Shown here piece by piece: positions 1-5,522 of a stretch of DNA of 5,522 nt (positions are counted from its first letter, which is position 1; the number at the start of each line of letters is the position of its first letter). The stretch covers positions 1-5,522 of the forward strand of contig CALGLI010000002.1 of NCBI GenBank assembly GCA_937930265.1. Direction: 5' to 3'. The notes under the pieces are model-generated. The model saw only the letters and a program-made list of their open reading frames with translations. It ran no database searches and was not told where the DNA came from. A program made the position numbers and the translations under genes. The stretch comes from an uncultured Veillonella sp. (GTDB lineage Bacteria > Bacillota > Negativicutes > Veillonellales > Veillonellaceae).

Positions 1-1107
1 GTCTTGGACTTTCATAGGTCGATCTACCAATGGGGATAATTCAATTTTCTGTAAGTACCCTACCGATTTGCTAGCTGCTGCTAATTTTTGTTCTATACTT
101 TGACGGCTGGTGATAACATTCCATACGGTTGTCCCCTCATGATTCGAGTAATCTTGTACCCCTTTTAAGTAGGGCAAATCATTACCCCATAGGTTCACGC
201 TATCCTCTGTATAGCCACCTCCATCGGAATGAAAGAGGGCATTGATAGGTTGTCCTTGGTAGGTGAGAACCATACCATGTGTACGCTTTACCGCCGTATT
301 CGTGCTGGCAAACTCGCTACTTTTACCACCATATACTTGGTCAGCTGTGGTCGTTCCAATATCATACATACTATTTTGTTTATTCTTCATGGAGTGTAAA
401 GCATAGGTTCTAGCCGCCACAGCTTGTGCTTCTAGAGCCGCCGTAGGCCAACTAGGTACCACTTCTTCTGGGACTACACCTTGTACATATTGTTCTAGCC
501 CCAGCACATTGAGTACGCTCATAGTTCCCGATGCATTACCATGTACAGTGATGGCTCCTCGATAGGTTTTCCCCAGCGTTTGCAATTCAGAACCATACCG
601 ACCTTGTGCATTTTGAACAGTAATAGACTTATCAATGCTATATCCATTTATATGTACTGAACCACCTCCACTCGAAACTGTCACAGTCTGATTTTCTTTT
701 ATAGTTTGCACTTGATTTCCGCCACTATTTAAGACTACCATAGGCATACTACTTGTTATGGTAAACGATTGAGAGCGTTGTCCTAACAATACTCGTATCA
801 CTGGCTCTCCATTAGAACCTGATTGTCGTATTGTATTAGTCTCCGCTTTTATAGTTCCTTTTTTATCTTTCTTGTTAGATTCCGATACACCCTGTTTCCT
901 AGTATTTGGTGATTGTATCATAGGTTTCTGAATCACTCTTTTAGGTACTGTTGTAGCTTTTCTTTCATTCGGTTTCACAAAAGTGGCTTTCACTGTTGTA
1001 CGTTTCGGCACTTCCTTTTGCGATGCCGCCACGCCTACCAAAGGTGTACTTCCTAATACAGCTGTCATAACCGCTATCGCCACATAGCGATATCCTAACT
1101 TTTTCAT
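1..1107 (-). CDS. SpoIID/LytB-domain secreted protein, 3' end cut by the window
   Basis: I translated 369 uninterrupted codons from ATG at 1107 to the left edge with no stop, so the C-terminus is missing. Residues 1-29 look like a signal peptide: a short basic start (MKKLGYRY), a hydrophobic stretch, and a small-residue cleavage region near VAAS. Residues 30-95 form a Lys/Thr/Pro/Ser-rich linker. The SpoIID domain follows from about residue 101 (EPVIRVLLG). Its core is [17 protein letters not shown] at 205-221, in which Glu215 aligns with the catalytic Glu of the family, then [14 protein letters not shown] at 224-237, DQVYGG at 256-261, [11 protein letters not shown] at 292-302 and LWG at 306-308. 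Family members are lytic transglycosylases (SpoIID) or amidase enhancers (LytB) acting on peptidoglycan outside the membrane. The start overlaps the ruvB stop as ATGA and has a good ribosome binding site, so it is the last visible gene of the ruv operon. No cysteine occurs in the visible part. Domain assignment is firm; the exact enzymatic role is inferred. Confidence 0.9.
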   Translation of the reverse strand, partial: MKKLGYRYVAIAVMTAVLGSTPLVGVAASQKEVPKRTTVKATFVKPNERKATTVPKRVIQKPMIQSPNTRKQGVSESNKKDKKGTIKAETNTIRQSGSNGEPVIRVLLGQRSQSFTITSSMPMVVLNSGGNQVQTIKENQTVTVSSGGGSVHINGYSIDKSITVQNAQGRYGSELQTLGKTYRGAITVHGNASGTMSVLNVLGLEQYVQGVVPEEVVPSWPTAALEAQAVAARTYALHSMKNKQNSMYDIGTTTADQVYGGKSSEFASTNTAVKRTHGMVLTYQGQPINALFHSDGGGYTEDSVNLWGNDLPYLKGVQDYSNHEGTTVWNVITSRQSIEQKLAAASKSVGYLQKIELSPLVDRPMKVQD

Positions 1108-2111
1108 GCGTCCACCTTTCTAGGAAGTCCTAAATGGTCATATGCCGCTGGTGTGACGATGCGCCCCCGATTCGTTCGCGCCAGCAAACCAAGTTGCATC
1201 AAATATGGTTCATATACGTCTTCGATACTTTCACGTTCCTCACTGACGGACGCCGCAATAGTATCCACACCTACAGGACCGCCATCAAATTTTTCAATGA
1301 TCGTACTCAAAATGCGACGGTCAATGCGATCTAATCCTAATCGGTCGATATCTAAGCGTTGCAATGCTTGGTCTGCAATGACCTTTGTAATGACCCCATC
1401 ACCCAAGACTTGTGCCACATCACGCACACGCTTGAGTAAACGATTGGCGATACGAGGTGTTCCCCTAGAACGGCGAGCAATTTCACTGGCCCCTTCTGGA
1501 TCCATATGAATATCTAAAATATCCGCAGAGCGGCTCACAATAAATTCTAACTCATTTTGCTTATAATATTCCAAACGGCTAATCACACCGAAACGATCAC
1601 GTAACGGTGCCGCCAAAGAACCCGCTCGTGTTGTGGCACCAATCAGCGTGAATTTAGGCAATTCAATGCGCACCGATCTAGCACTTGGCCCCTTACCAAT
1701 AATGATATCTAGGGCATAATCTTCCATAGCAGAATATAGCACTTCTTCTACCGACCGCGATAAACGATGAATTTCATCGATAAACAGTACATCTCCCGGC
1801 TGTAAATTGCTCAATAAAGCTGCCAAATCGCCAGCTCGTTCTATGGCAGGTCCAGAGGTAACGCGGAAATTTACGCCTAATTCATTGGCTACAATCCCTG
1901 CTAAGGTGGTTTTCCCTAACCCTGGAGGTCCATAGAGTAAGACATGGTCCAAGGTATCCCCCCGTAGCTTTGCGGCTTCAATAAAAATATGAAGGTTTTC
2001 CTTTGCTTGTGTTTGCCCAATATATTCTTTTAAATAGCGAGGACGAAGACTAAATTGCCAATTGTCTTCCTCCCGTTCTTGCATGGTTACAATTCGATTT
2101 TCTTGATCCAT
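1104..2111 (-). CDS. ruvB: Holliday junction branch migration ATPase RuvB
   Basis: This is a full-length RuvB of 335 residues, typical for the family. RuvB is the hexameric AAA+ motor that pumps DNA through the RuvA-bound Holliday junction in the cytoplasm during recombinational repair. Visible motifs are: the N-terminal [11 protein letters not shown] region (23-32), Walker [10 protein letters not shown] (61-69), Walker B LFIDEIH (109-115), sensor 1 GATTRAG (158-164), the LRDRFG segment holding the arginine finger (170-175), the sensor 2 helix [16 protein letters not shown] (216-231), and the C-terminal winged helix with [14 protein letters not shown] (291-304). The ATG at 2111 lies 2 bases after the ruvA stop and is preceded by AAAGGA at 2120-2125, 8 bases upstream and inside the ruvA end. 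The TGA stop overlaps the start of the next gene. All key residues are present and nothing suggests decay. Confidence 0.98.
   Translation of the reverse strand: MDQENRIVTMQEREEDNWQFSLRPRYLKEYIGQTQAKENLHIFIEAAKLRGDTLDHVLLYGPPGLGKTTLAGIVANELGVNFRVTSGPAIERAGDLAALLSNLQPGDVLFIDEIHRLSRSVEEVLYSAMEDYALDIIIGKGPSARSVRIELPKFTLIGATTRAGSLAAPLRDRFGVISRLEYYKQNELEFIVSRSADILDIHMDPEGASEIARRSRGTPRIANRLLKRVRDVAQVLGDGVITKVIADQALQRLDIDRLGLDRIDRRILSTIIEKFDGGPVGVDTIAASVSEERESIEDVYEPYLMQLGLLARTNRGRIVTPAAYDHLGLPRKVDA
1112..1119 (-). promoter_or_regulatory. Ribosome binding site of the SpoIID-like gene, inside ruvB
   Basis: AAAGGTGG lies 4 bases before the ATG at 1107 and within the last ruvB codons. With the ATGA stop/start overlap at 1104-1107 it supports translational coupling to ruvB and fixes the start codon. 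Confidence 0.75.
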
Positions 2112-2113
2112 TC

Positions 2114-2725
2114 CTATCGTCCTTTACCCAATGCCGCTAATACTTGTTTTAATAAAACTGGCACTTCCTGTGTTCCATCGTACACTTCTTGGATCACTGG
2201 CTGCACCTCTTGTACACCGTACCCTAATGCCATCAGTGCTTCTAGTACCTCTTCTGTAGCACCTACAGGCACTTGCTTTACTGGTGAAATTCTTCCTGTT
2301 GGTGTAAAAGTACCAGCAATACCTAAGTTTTCAATTTTATCTTTTAACTCTAGCACCAATCGCTCTGCTGATTTTTTACCGATACCCGGCAATTTCTGAA
2401 GACCTTTGGTATCGCCACTAATGATAAGTCCTACAAAATGTTCTGGACTAATAGCTGATAAAATACCAAGCCCCAATTTAGGTCCCACTCCGGATACGGA
2501 GATGAGCAGTAAAAACAACTCATAATCTTCCATCGTCAAAAAACCATATAGCTGAATAGCATCTTCACGAACATTAGTATACGTGAATAAACAAGTTTCT
2601 TCACCTACTTGCAACTGACTTTGCACTGAACTAGGTACGTACACACGATAGCCCACACCATGGACATCCACGTACACCGCATCTAACAATCGATGGGTAG
2701 TAATCCCTTTTATATATGCAATCAT
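2114..2725 (-). CDS. ruvA: Holliday junction DNA-binding protein RuvA
   Basis: RuvA is 203 residues, the usual length. It forms a tetramer that grips the four-way junction and positions RuvB rings on opposite arms. The sequence shows an N-terminal OB-fold domain (about 1-62, beginning MIAYIKG), with acidic residues in [12 protein letters not shown] (51-62) matching the acidic pin that holds strands apart. Two helix-hairpin-helix motifs follow: [16 protein letters not shown] (74-89) and [19 protein letters not shown] (109-127). A variable linker leads to the C-terminal RuvB-contacting domain (about 155-203; [14 protein letters not shown]). The ATG at 2725 has GAGGAG just upstream. The gene starts 7 bases after the ruvC stop and ends 2 bases before ruvB, so it is cotranscribed with both. 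Confidence 0.98.
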   Translation of the reverse strand: MIAYIKGITTHRLLDAVYVDVHGVGYRVYVPSSVQSQLQVGEETCLFTYTNVREDAIQLYGFLTMEDYELFLLLISVSGVGPKLGLGILSAISPEHFVGLIISGDTKGLQKLPGIGKKSAERLVLELKDKIENLGIAGTFTPTGRISPVKQVPVGATEEVLEALMALGYGVQEVQPVIQEVYDGTQEVPVLLKQVLAALGKGR

Positions 2726-2728
2726 AAG

Positions 2729-2735
2729 CTCCTCA
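2729..2735 (-). promoter_or_regulatory. ruvA ribosome binding site overlapping the ruvC stop codon
   Basis: The sequence TGAGGAG contains both the ruvC TGA stop (2733-2735) and the GAGGAG Shine-Dalgarno of ruvA, only 3 bases before the ruvA ATG. Ribosomes ending on ruvC would sit on the ruvA initiation site, which suggests translational coupling. Confidence 0.7.
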
Positions 2736-3233
2736 CAATTGTAAAATTTGCTTTAATGTATCCGTATGAGAACTATGAGCTGTACATATAGCAATCGCCA
2801 ACGCATCAGCCGCATCATCAGGCTTAATTTTTTCACGAATCCCCAATAAGTTCATCGTCATATATGTTACCTGCTCTTTTGTAGCTTTCCCATAGCCCAC
2901 TACAGATTGTTTTACTTGTAATGGTGTATATTCATAAATTGGTAAGTCTTGCTGACTCGCTGCCAATAATGTAACACCTCTCGCCTGTGCTACGCCGATA
3001 CCCGTCGTTACATTGCGGGCAAAGTACAATTTTTCTATACCAAACTTTTGAGGGCGAAATTCTTCTAAAATATCGCTCAGCTCATTAAATATAATTTCTA
3101 ACCGGCTTGCCTCTGGCGTCTTCGCCTCTGTGGTGATTACACCATACGTAACAGGCTTTAATGAACTGCCCACTACATCAATGATGCCATAACCGCAGAT
3201 CGCATAGCCCGGATCTATTCCAATAATTCGCAC
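2733..3233 (-). CDS. ruvC: Holliday junction resolvase RuvC
   Basis: RuvC is the dimeric, metal-dependent endonuclease that cuts Holliday junctions symmetrically after RuvAB branch migration. The protein is 166 residues, normal for the family. The RNase H-like fold is clear from RIIGIDPGYAICGYG (2-16) with catalytic Asp7, GIEKLYF (65-71) with Glu67, and KPDDAADALAIAIC (137-150) with Asp140 and Asp143, which match the E. coli D7/E66/D138/D141 set. The start codon is GTG at 3233. It is chosen because the conserved N-terminus begins there and AGAGG at 3241-3245 sits 7 bases upstream. It is the first gene of a ruvC-ruvA-ruvB-SpoIID-like unit, and an extended -10 promoter lies in the 69-base gap before it. 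The SOS-type regulation known for ruvAB elsewhere is not evident here. Confidence 0.98.
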   Translation of the reverse strand: MRIIGIDPGYAICGYGIIDVVGSSLKPVTYGVITTEAKTPEASRLEIIFNELSDILEEFRPQKFGIEKLYFARNVTTGIGVAQARGVTLLAASQQDLPIYEYTPLQVKQSVVGYGKATKEQVTYMTMNLLGIREKIKPDDAADALAIAICTAHSSHTDTLKQILQL

Positions 3234-3273
3234 GCTATAACCTCTGATTTCTTATCATTGTTCTAATCATTTA

Positions 3274-3282
3274 ATTATAACA
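3274..3282 (-). promoter_or_regulatory. Candidate promoter of the ruv operon (extended -10)
   Basis: Read on the minus strand the bases are TGTTATAAT, a perfect TGnTATAAT extended -10. No good -35 lies 16-18 bases upstream, which an extended -10 can tolerate. The predicted start near 3267 gives a leader of about 34 bases before the ruvC GTG. No terminator is visible after radC, so read-through from radC may also supply the operon. Confidence 0.6.
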
Positions 3283-3302
3283 AATTTATAGCACATCTGC
3301 AC

Positions 3303-3977
3303 CTATAGTATACCTTTTTCCAACAAACTCACATAGGTACCATCTCCAATAATAATATGATCGAGCACCGGGATACCCATCACTTCCCCTGCTCTGGCAA
3401 AAATTTTTGTGACCCGTACATCATCACTGCTCTCTGTAGGATCCCCTGATGGATGATTATGCATCAAAATAATAGCCGCCGCATTAGCATCGATGGCTTG
3501 GCGGAATACAGCTCGTTGCTCTGCTGTACTACTTGTTAACCCTCCTTTAGAAATGAGCACAGGCTTGATTAATTTATTTTTTACAGTTAGTAATAAAACA
3601 TAAAAGTGTTCTTCTGTTTTATGGCGAAGACGTTCCATCATATAGTTTGCCGCTGCCTCTGGAGTACTAAAGTCAGCCCAATCTCGTTTGACTTTCATCT
3701 GTCCTAACCGACGCCCCAACTCAATGGCTGCACAAATAGTTACCGCTTTGTCTTGCCCAATACCATCAATCTCTCGTAAAGTATCTACAGTAACATTGTT
3801 CAAGCCTCCTACCAATCCTTCCATCCGTTTCACCACATCATGGGCTACTTCCAAGACAGTGGCTCCCTTCCTTCCTGTCCGTAATAATATAGCTAATAAT
3901 TCTTCTAGCTCTAGTGCTTCTGCTCCTAAGGCAATAAATTTTTCTCGTGGCATTTGATACGATTGTAACTCCAGCAT
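3303..3977 (-). CDS. radC: RadC family (JAMM/MPN-domain) protein
   Basis: The chosen product is 224 residues, matching usual RadC length. The N-terminal region MPREKFIALGAEALELEELLAILLRTG (9-35) is the family signature. A helix-hairpin-helix region follows (REIDGIGQDKAVTICAAIELGRR, 68-90), then the C-terminal JAMM fold. The metal site reads Glu123 (in EEHFYVLLL), His173 and His175 (HNHPSGDP), Ser183 and Asp186, matching H-x-H-x7-S-x2-D. The family was named for a presumed DNA repair role, but that role and its enzymatic activity are not settled. The frame is open further upstream to an ATG at 4067. I prefer the ATG at 3977 because GGAGGA lies directly before it, RadC homology starts there, and the extra 30 residues would be encoded by hairpin-forming leader sequence. 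It lies upstream of ruvC with a 69-base gap. Confidence 0.95.
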   Translation of the reverse strand: MLELQSYQMPREKFIALGAEALELEELLAILLRTGRKGATVLEVAHDVVKRMEGLVGGLNNVTVDTLREIDGIGQDKAVTICAAIELGRRLGQMKVKRDWADFSTPEAAANYMMERLRHKTEEHFYVLLLTVKNKLIKPVLISKGGLTSSTAEQRAVFRQAIDANAAAIILMHNHPSGDPTESSDDVRVTKIFARAGEVMGIPVLDHIIIGDGTYVSLLEKGIL

Positions 3978-3980
3978 AAT

Positions 3981-3986
3981 TCCTCC
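3981..3986 (-). promoter_or_regulatory. Ribosome binding site deciding the radC start
   Basis: GGAGGA lies 3 bases before the ATG at 3977. No comparable site precedes the upstream in-frame ATG at 4067, so this site sets the radC start. Confidence 0.75.
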
Positions 3987-4021
3987 AACATTTGAAAGTA
4001 CACCCTCTAATCCTATAAACG

Positions 4022-4057
4022 ACAACACGCCACACTCCAAAGAGTGTGACGTATCAT
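4022..4057 (-). promoter_or_regulatory. Long hairpin in the radC leader (possible attenuator or cis-regulatory RNA)
   Basis: As minus-strand RNA, 4042-4057 pairs with 4022-4037 around the four-base loop UUUG (4038-4041). All 16 positions pair, 12 as Watson-Crick and 4 as G-U wobbles; the inner 7 pairs (CACACUC/GAGUGUG) are perfect. On the plus strand the wobble positions become mismatches, so the structure is specific to radC-direction RNA. Downstream bases are only moderately U-rich (CGUUUAUAGG), so it is not a convincing terminator. The structure is seen directly; its role is inference. Confidence 0.55.
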
Positions 4058-4060
4058 TAT

Positions 4061-4076
4061 GTACCATGGTTGGTAC
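4061..4076 (-). promoter_or_regulatory. Short hairpin preceding the long radC leader hairpin
   Basis: GTACCA and TGGTAC form a perfect 6-bp inverted repeat around a four-base loop (ACCA on the minus strand), three bases upstream of the long hairpin. The CCAAC segment at 4069-4073 is complementary to GTTGG at 3985-3989, which overlaps the radC ribosome binding site, so an alternative long-range pairing is possible. Function unknown. Confidence 0.4.
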
Positions 4077-4092
4077 CCATATATCTTTCTAT

Positions 4093-4121
4093 ACTATATG
4101 TATTCGCTATAGATTAGTAAA
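4093..4121 (-). promoter_or_regulatory. Candidate radC promoter
   Basis: On the minus strand TTTACT (4116-4121) and TATAGT (4093-4098) are separated by 17 bases and match the sigma-A consensus at 4 of 6 and 5 of 6 positions. The predicted start near 4086 would give a leader of about 110 bases containing both hairpins. The region is AT-rich, so chance matches are possible. Confidence 0.4.
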
Positions 4122-4161
4122 ATCCTTTTATTTTCTTCAAAGTTCGTCCCAGCTTTTTCAT
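4114..4161 (-). CDS. Possible 15-residue basic peptide ORF (unrecognised)
   Basis: An ATG at 4161 opens 15 codons ending in TAA: MKKLGRTLKKIKGFY. The peptide is strongly basic and amphipathic-looking. It sits in the gap between the PH-like membrane protein and radC. The upstream sequence has only a weak purine run (GGAAACGA) and no good Shine-Dalgarno, and the 3' end overlaps the candidate radC -35 box. I do not recognise it, and a chance ORF is the simpler explanation. Confidence 0.15.
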   Translation of the reverse strand: MKKLGRTLKKIKGFY

Positions 4162-4239
4162 AGATTTCGTTTCCGTCGAGGTCTAATGATAACAACCAGC
4201 TTAGGGTAAACTCCCTTGGTAACCTATACTAAGAAAAAC

Positions 4240-4866
4240 TTATTCTTTCCTATCCTCTGTATCCGCTTCACCTTGCCCATATACACTGGCTGCATAGGTC
4301 TCAAAATCTTCTCCATGTTTGAAAGCATCTTCTCGTAGGTACGCATGAAAGACGACTTGGTCTTCTTTCACTTGCACTAGGTTCGGCACATGTTGCGCTA
4401 GACTATCAAAAAAGTCTTGCTCTGCTTTCAGTAGGACACGTCCATGTTTTAATTGTTTCCCTTTCACTACAGAGTAGGCCAAAGCCCACACTGGTCGATC
4501 ATCCGTGGACGACAGCTTACGATATTTATAGCGAAATTTCAATGGTGGCATCATAGATTGTTTAAATTGGTAGATCCCGTTGATCATTGTATAAGGAATG
4601 ACCATTTGTTTCTTTCCTAACAAGCCTACCTCATCAATGATAAGGTCAGAGTCTGTTAAGGTAAATGTATAGGTTCCCACTGCCTGTGACACAAGGACAA
4701 ATAGAATGATTCCTTCTATTAATATTTCCGCTAAGGCTACACTACCCAACTCCACATAACGCCACAAACTATATGCTAACGCTACTAAAGCTATTCCAAC
4801 GAATACACTGACCAAAGCAATTCCTGCTCTCGACCGTTTCGATTGTTCTTGATATTGTATAGACAT
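4240..4866 (-). CDS. Two-helix membrane protein with PH-like domain, function unknown
   Basis: This 208-residue protein is not one I can name. After a short basic N-terminus (KRSRAG at 10-15) come two hydrophobic segments, about 14-35 and 43-62, predicted to form a membrane hairpin with both ends in the cytoplasm. From about residue 64 the sequence YTFTLTDSDLIIDEVGLLGKK (65-86 region) followed by IPYTMINGIYQ (90-100) resembles bacterial PH-like domains of the YdbS/DUF304 type, in which a two-helix anchor precedes the domain. The C-terminus (190-208) is acidic and probably disordered. The ATG at 4866 is supported by AAAGGA at 4874-4879, 7 bases upstream. The gene has its own promoter behind the ackA terminator, with a perfect dyad at the predicted transcription start, so it may be individually regulated. 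The PH-like assignment rests on pattern resemblance only. Confidence 0.85.
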   Translation of the reverse strand: MSIQYQEQSKRSRAGIALVSVFVGIALVALAYSLWRYVELGSVALAEILIEGIILFVLVSQAVGTYTFTLTDSDLIIDEVGLLGKKQMVIPYTMINGIYQFKQSMMPPLKFRYKYRKLSSTDDRPVWALAYSVVKGKQLKHGRVLLKAEQDFFDSLAQHVPNLVQVKEDQVVFHAYLREDAFKHGEDFETYAASVYGQGEADTEDRKE

Positions 4867-4883
4867 GCTCTCATCCTTTCATC

Positions 4884-4906
4884 AACAGTATCATCATCCT
4901 ACTGTT
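4884..4906 (-). promoter_or_regulatory. Perfect dyad at the predicted transcription start (candidate operator)
   Basis: AACAGTA (4884-4890) and TACTGTT (4900-4906) form a perfect 7-bp inverted repeat with a 9-base spacer, directly after the -10 box and covering the expected start near 4900. This is a usual place for a repressor operator. The same bases could fold as a 5' hairpin in the mRNA. I do not recognise the half-site as belonging to a known regulator. Confidence 0.45.
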
Positions 4907-4936
4907 AGCATAACAACCTATGAAAGTATTTGTCAA
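4907..4936 (-). promoter_or_regulatory. Promoter of the PH-like membrane protein gene
   Basis: On the minus strand a perfect TTGACA -35 (4931-4936) is followed after 18 bases by TATGCT (4907-4912), preceded by TG one base away to give an extended -10 (TGtTATGCT). The predicted start near 4900 leaves a leader of about 34 bases. The -35 lies in the T-rich tail of the ackA terminator. Confidence 0.7.
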
Positions 4937-4971
4937 TAACAAAAAGAGCCCCCTCGACGAGGAGACTCTTT
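4935..4971 (-). terminator. Intrinsic terminator after ackA
   Basis: As minus-strand RNA, AAAGAG-UCU-CCUC (4959-4971) pairs with GAGG-GGG-CUCUUU (4943-4955) over 13 pairs around the loop GUC, and the tail UUUUUGUUAUU follows. Two of the pairs are G-U wobbles that would be C-A mismatches on the other strand, so it favours the ackA direction. It begins 16 bases after the ackA stop. Confidence 0.9.
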
Positions 4972-4987
4972 CACAAGTAATCAGAGA

Positions 4988-5522
4988 TTACCAGTTTTTC
5001 ATCACTAATGGAGCTGTAATACGTTTTGTATCACGCGCAATCATGATTTCTTCGTTTGTTGGAATTGCAAAGATTTTAACTTTAGAACCTTCTGCACTGA
5101 TTTCAGCTTCTTTGCCACGAACATTGTTGCGTTCAGGGTCGATACGAGTGCCTAAGTACTCTAAACCGTTACAGATTGCATCACGGTTGCCAATACCATT
5201 TTCACCGATACCTGCTGTGAATACGATAGCATCTACACCACCCATAACAGCCACATAGGCACCGATGGTAGCACGTACTTTGTAGTGGAACATATCCAAT
5301 GCTAATTGAGCACGTTTATTGCCTTCTTCAGCAGCTTCTTCGATAACACGGAAGTCATTGGATACGCCAGAAATACCGAATACGCCAGATTTTTTGTTCA
5401 TGATAGCATCGATTTCATGGTATGTCATATCCCATTTTTCCATCAAGTAAGGTACGATAGCAGGGTCGATATTACCACAACGAGTACCCATAATCAAGCT
5501 AGACAATGGGGTGAAGCCCATG
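4988..5522 (-). CDS. ackA: Acetate kinase, C-terminal part (5' end outside the window)
   Basis: This is about the last 178 codons of acetate kinase, a cytoplasmic enzyme of roughly 400 residues that interconverts acetyl phosphate + ADP and acetate + ATP. The first complete Met (5519-5521) is internal: it opens the conserved MGFTPL segment that normally follows DTS, and the base at 5522 fits as the end of the preceding codon, so the gene continues beyond the right edge. Visible landmarks are [12 protein letters not shown], whose Arg (codon 5480-5482) matches the catalytic Arg241 of the Methanosarcina enzyme; [24 protein letters not shown], the nucleotide-binding segment; and the terminal [13 protein letters not shown] with the conserved metal-site Glu region. 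It ends with TAA at 4988 and is followed by a strong terminator, so it is the last gene of its own transcription unit. Confidence 0.97.
   Translation of the reverse strand, partial: MGFTPLSSLIMGTRCGNIDPAIVPYLMEKWDMTYHEIDAIMNKKSGVFGISGVSNDFRVIEEAAEEGNKRAQLALDMFHYKVRATIGAYVAVMGGVDAIVFTAGIGENGIGNRDAICNGLEYLGTRIDPERNNVRGKEAEISAEGSKVKIFAIPTNEEIMIARDTKRITAPLVMKNW

Larger units (their letters stand above)
3978..4239 (-). other. Intergenic region between the PH-like membrane protein gene and radC
   Basis: These 262 bases hold no convincing gene. They contain the doubtful 15-codon ORF, the candidate radC promoter, two adjacent hairpins and the radC ribosome binding site. Immediately after the upstream gene I see only weak pairing (AGGG/CCCT at 4203-4216, with ACCA/TGGT outside it across a bulge) and no T-run of terminator type, so read-through into radC is possible. 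A second stop-free stretch (about 4100-4228, minus strand) lacks an ATG start. Confidence 0.6.

Noticed and set aside
1134..1509. Plus-strand open frames opposite ruvB
   Set aside because: They lie entirely antisense to a well-conserved gene and their translations look like low-quality antisense sequence with no recognisable domain.
2055..2399. Plus-strand open frame opposite ruvA
   Set aside because: It is antisense to ruvA, rich in Ser/Thr/Pro as expected from a reverse reading, and has no recognisable domain.
3688..4035. Open frames on both strands overlapping the radC 5' half
   Set aside because: Both are out of frame with the clear radC coding sequence and show no domain or independent start signal.
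4022..4057. Radc leader hairpin as a classical intrinsic terminator
   Set aside because: The stem is strong, but the following bases lack a run of U residues, unlike the ackA terminator.
3978..4067. Upstream in-frame ATG at 4067 that would add 30 residues to RadC
   Set aside because: It has no Shine-Dalgarno, lies inside a hairpin, adds residues outside RadC homology, and the ATG at 3977 has a strong ribosome binding site.
3978..4239. T-box or known riboswitch in the radC upstream region
   Set aside because: I see no T-box antiterminator motif and no recognisable aptamer core; only simple hairpins are present.
4920..5258. Plus-strand open frame opposite the ackA end and its terminator
   Set aside because: It runs through the ackA terminator and the antisense of conserved ackA codons, with no domain.
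1..5522. Mobile elements, CRISPR arrays, tRNA or rRNA genes, defence systems
   Set aside because: I found no transposase-like frames, spaced direct repeats, cloverleaf sequences or anomalous gene cluster; the window is core housekeeping DNA.

Overview
The window looks like an ordinary chromosomal segment of a Bacillota bacterium, most likely a Negativicutes member such as Veillonella or a close relative. That placement is inferred from protein style, the moderately AT-rich base composition, strong Shine-Dalgarno sequences, and the order ruvC-ruvA-ruvB followed by a SpoIID/LytB-domain gene. No 16S or other decisive marker is present. Every gene I can support lies on the minus strand, so transcription runs from high to low coordinates.

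Reading in the direction of transcription: the C-terminal part of acetate kinase (ackA) enters from the right edge and ends at 4988, followed by a strong intrinsic terminator (4943-4971). A good promoter starts in the terminator's T-tract (-35 at 4931-4936, -10 at 4907-4912), and a perfect 7-bp dyad covers its predicted start point. It drives a 208-residue two-helix membrane protein with a PH-like cytoplasmic domain (4240-4866, function unknown). A 262-base gap (3978-4239) follows. It holds a possible 15-codon ORF, a candidate promoter and two adjacent RNA hairpins, one with an unusually long 16-bp stem, leading into radC (3303-3977, start re-assigned downstream). After 69 bases carrying an extended -10 promoter comes a tightly packed operon: ruvC (GTG start), ruvA, ruvB and a SpoIID/LytB-domain secreted protein that runs off the left edge. 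Junctions there are +7 bases, +2 bases and a 4-base ATGA overlap.

RuvA, RuvB and RuvC together form the Holliday junction branch migration and resolution machine. RadC is a JAMM-fold protein often grouped with recombination genes, though its biochemical role is unsettled. The SpoIID-like protein is predicted to act outside the membrane on peptidoglycan, and its coupling to ruvB looks like conserved gene order rather than shared function. AckA belongs to fermentative energy metabolism (acetyl phosphate to acetate plus ATP).

I found no mobile element, CRISPR array, tRNA, rRNA or clear novel system. The most interesting unexplained signals are the tandem-hairpin leader of radC, the dyad at the promoter of the PH-like membrane protein, and that protein itself.
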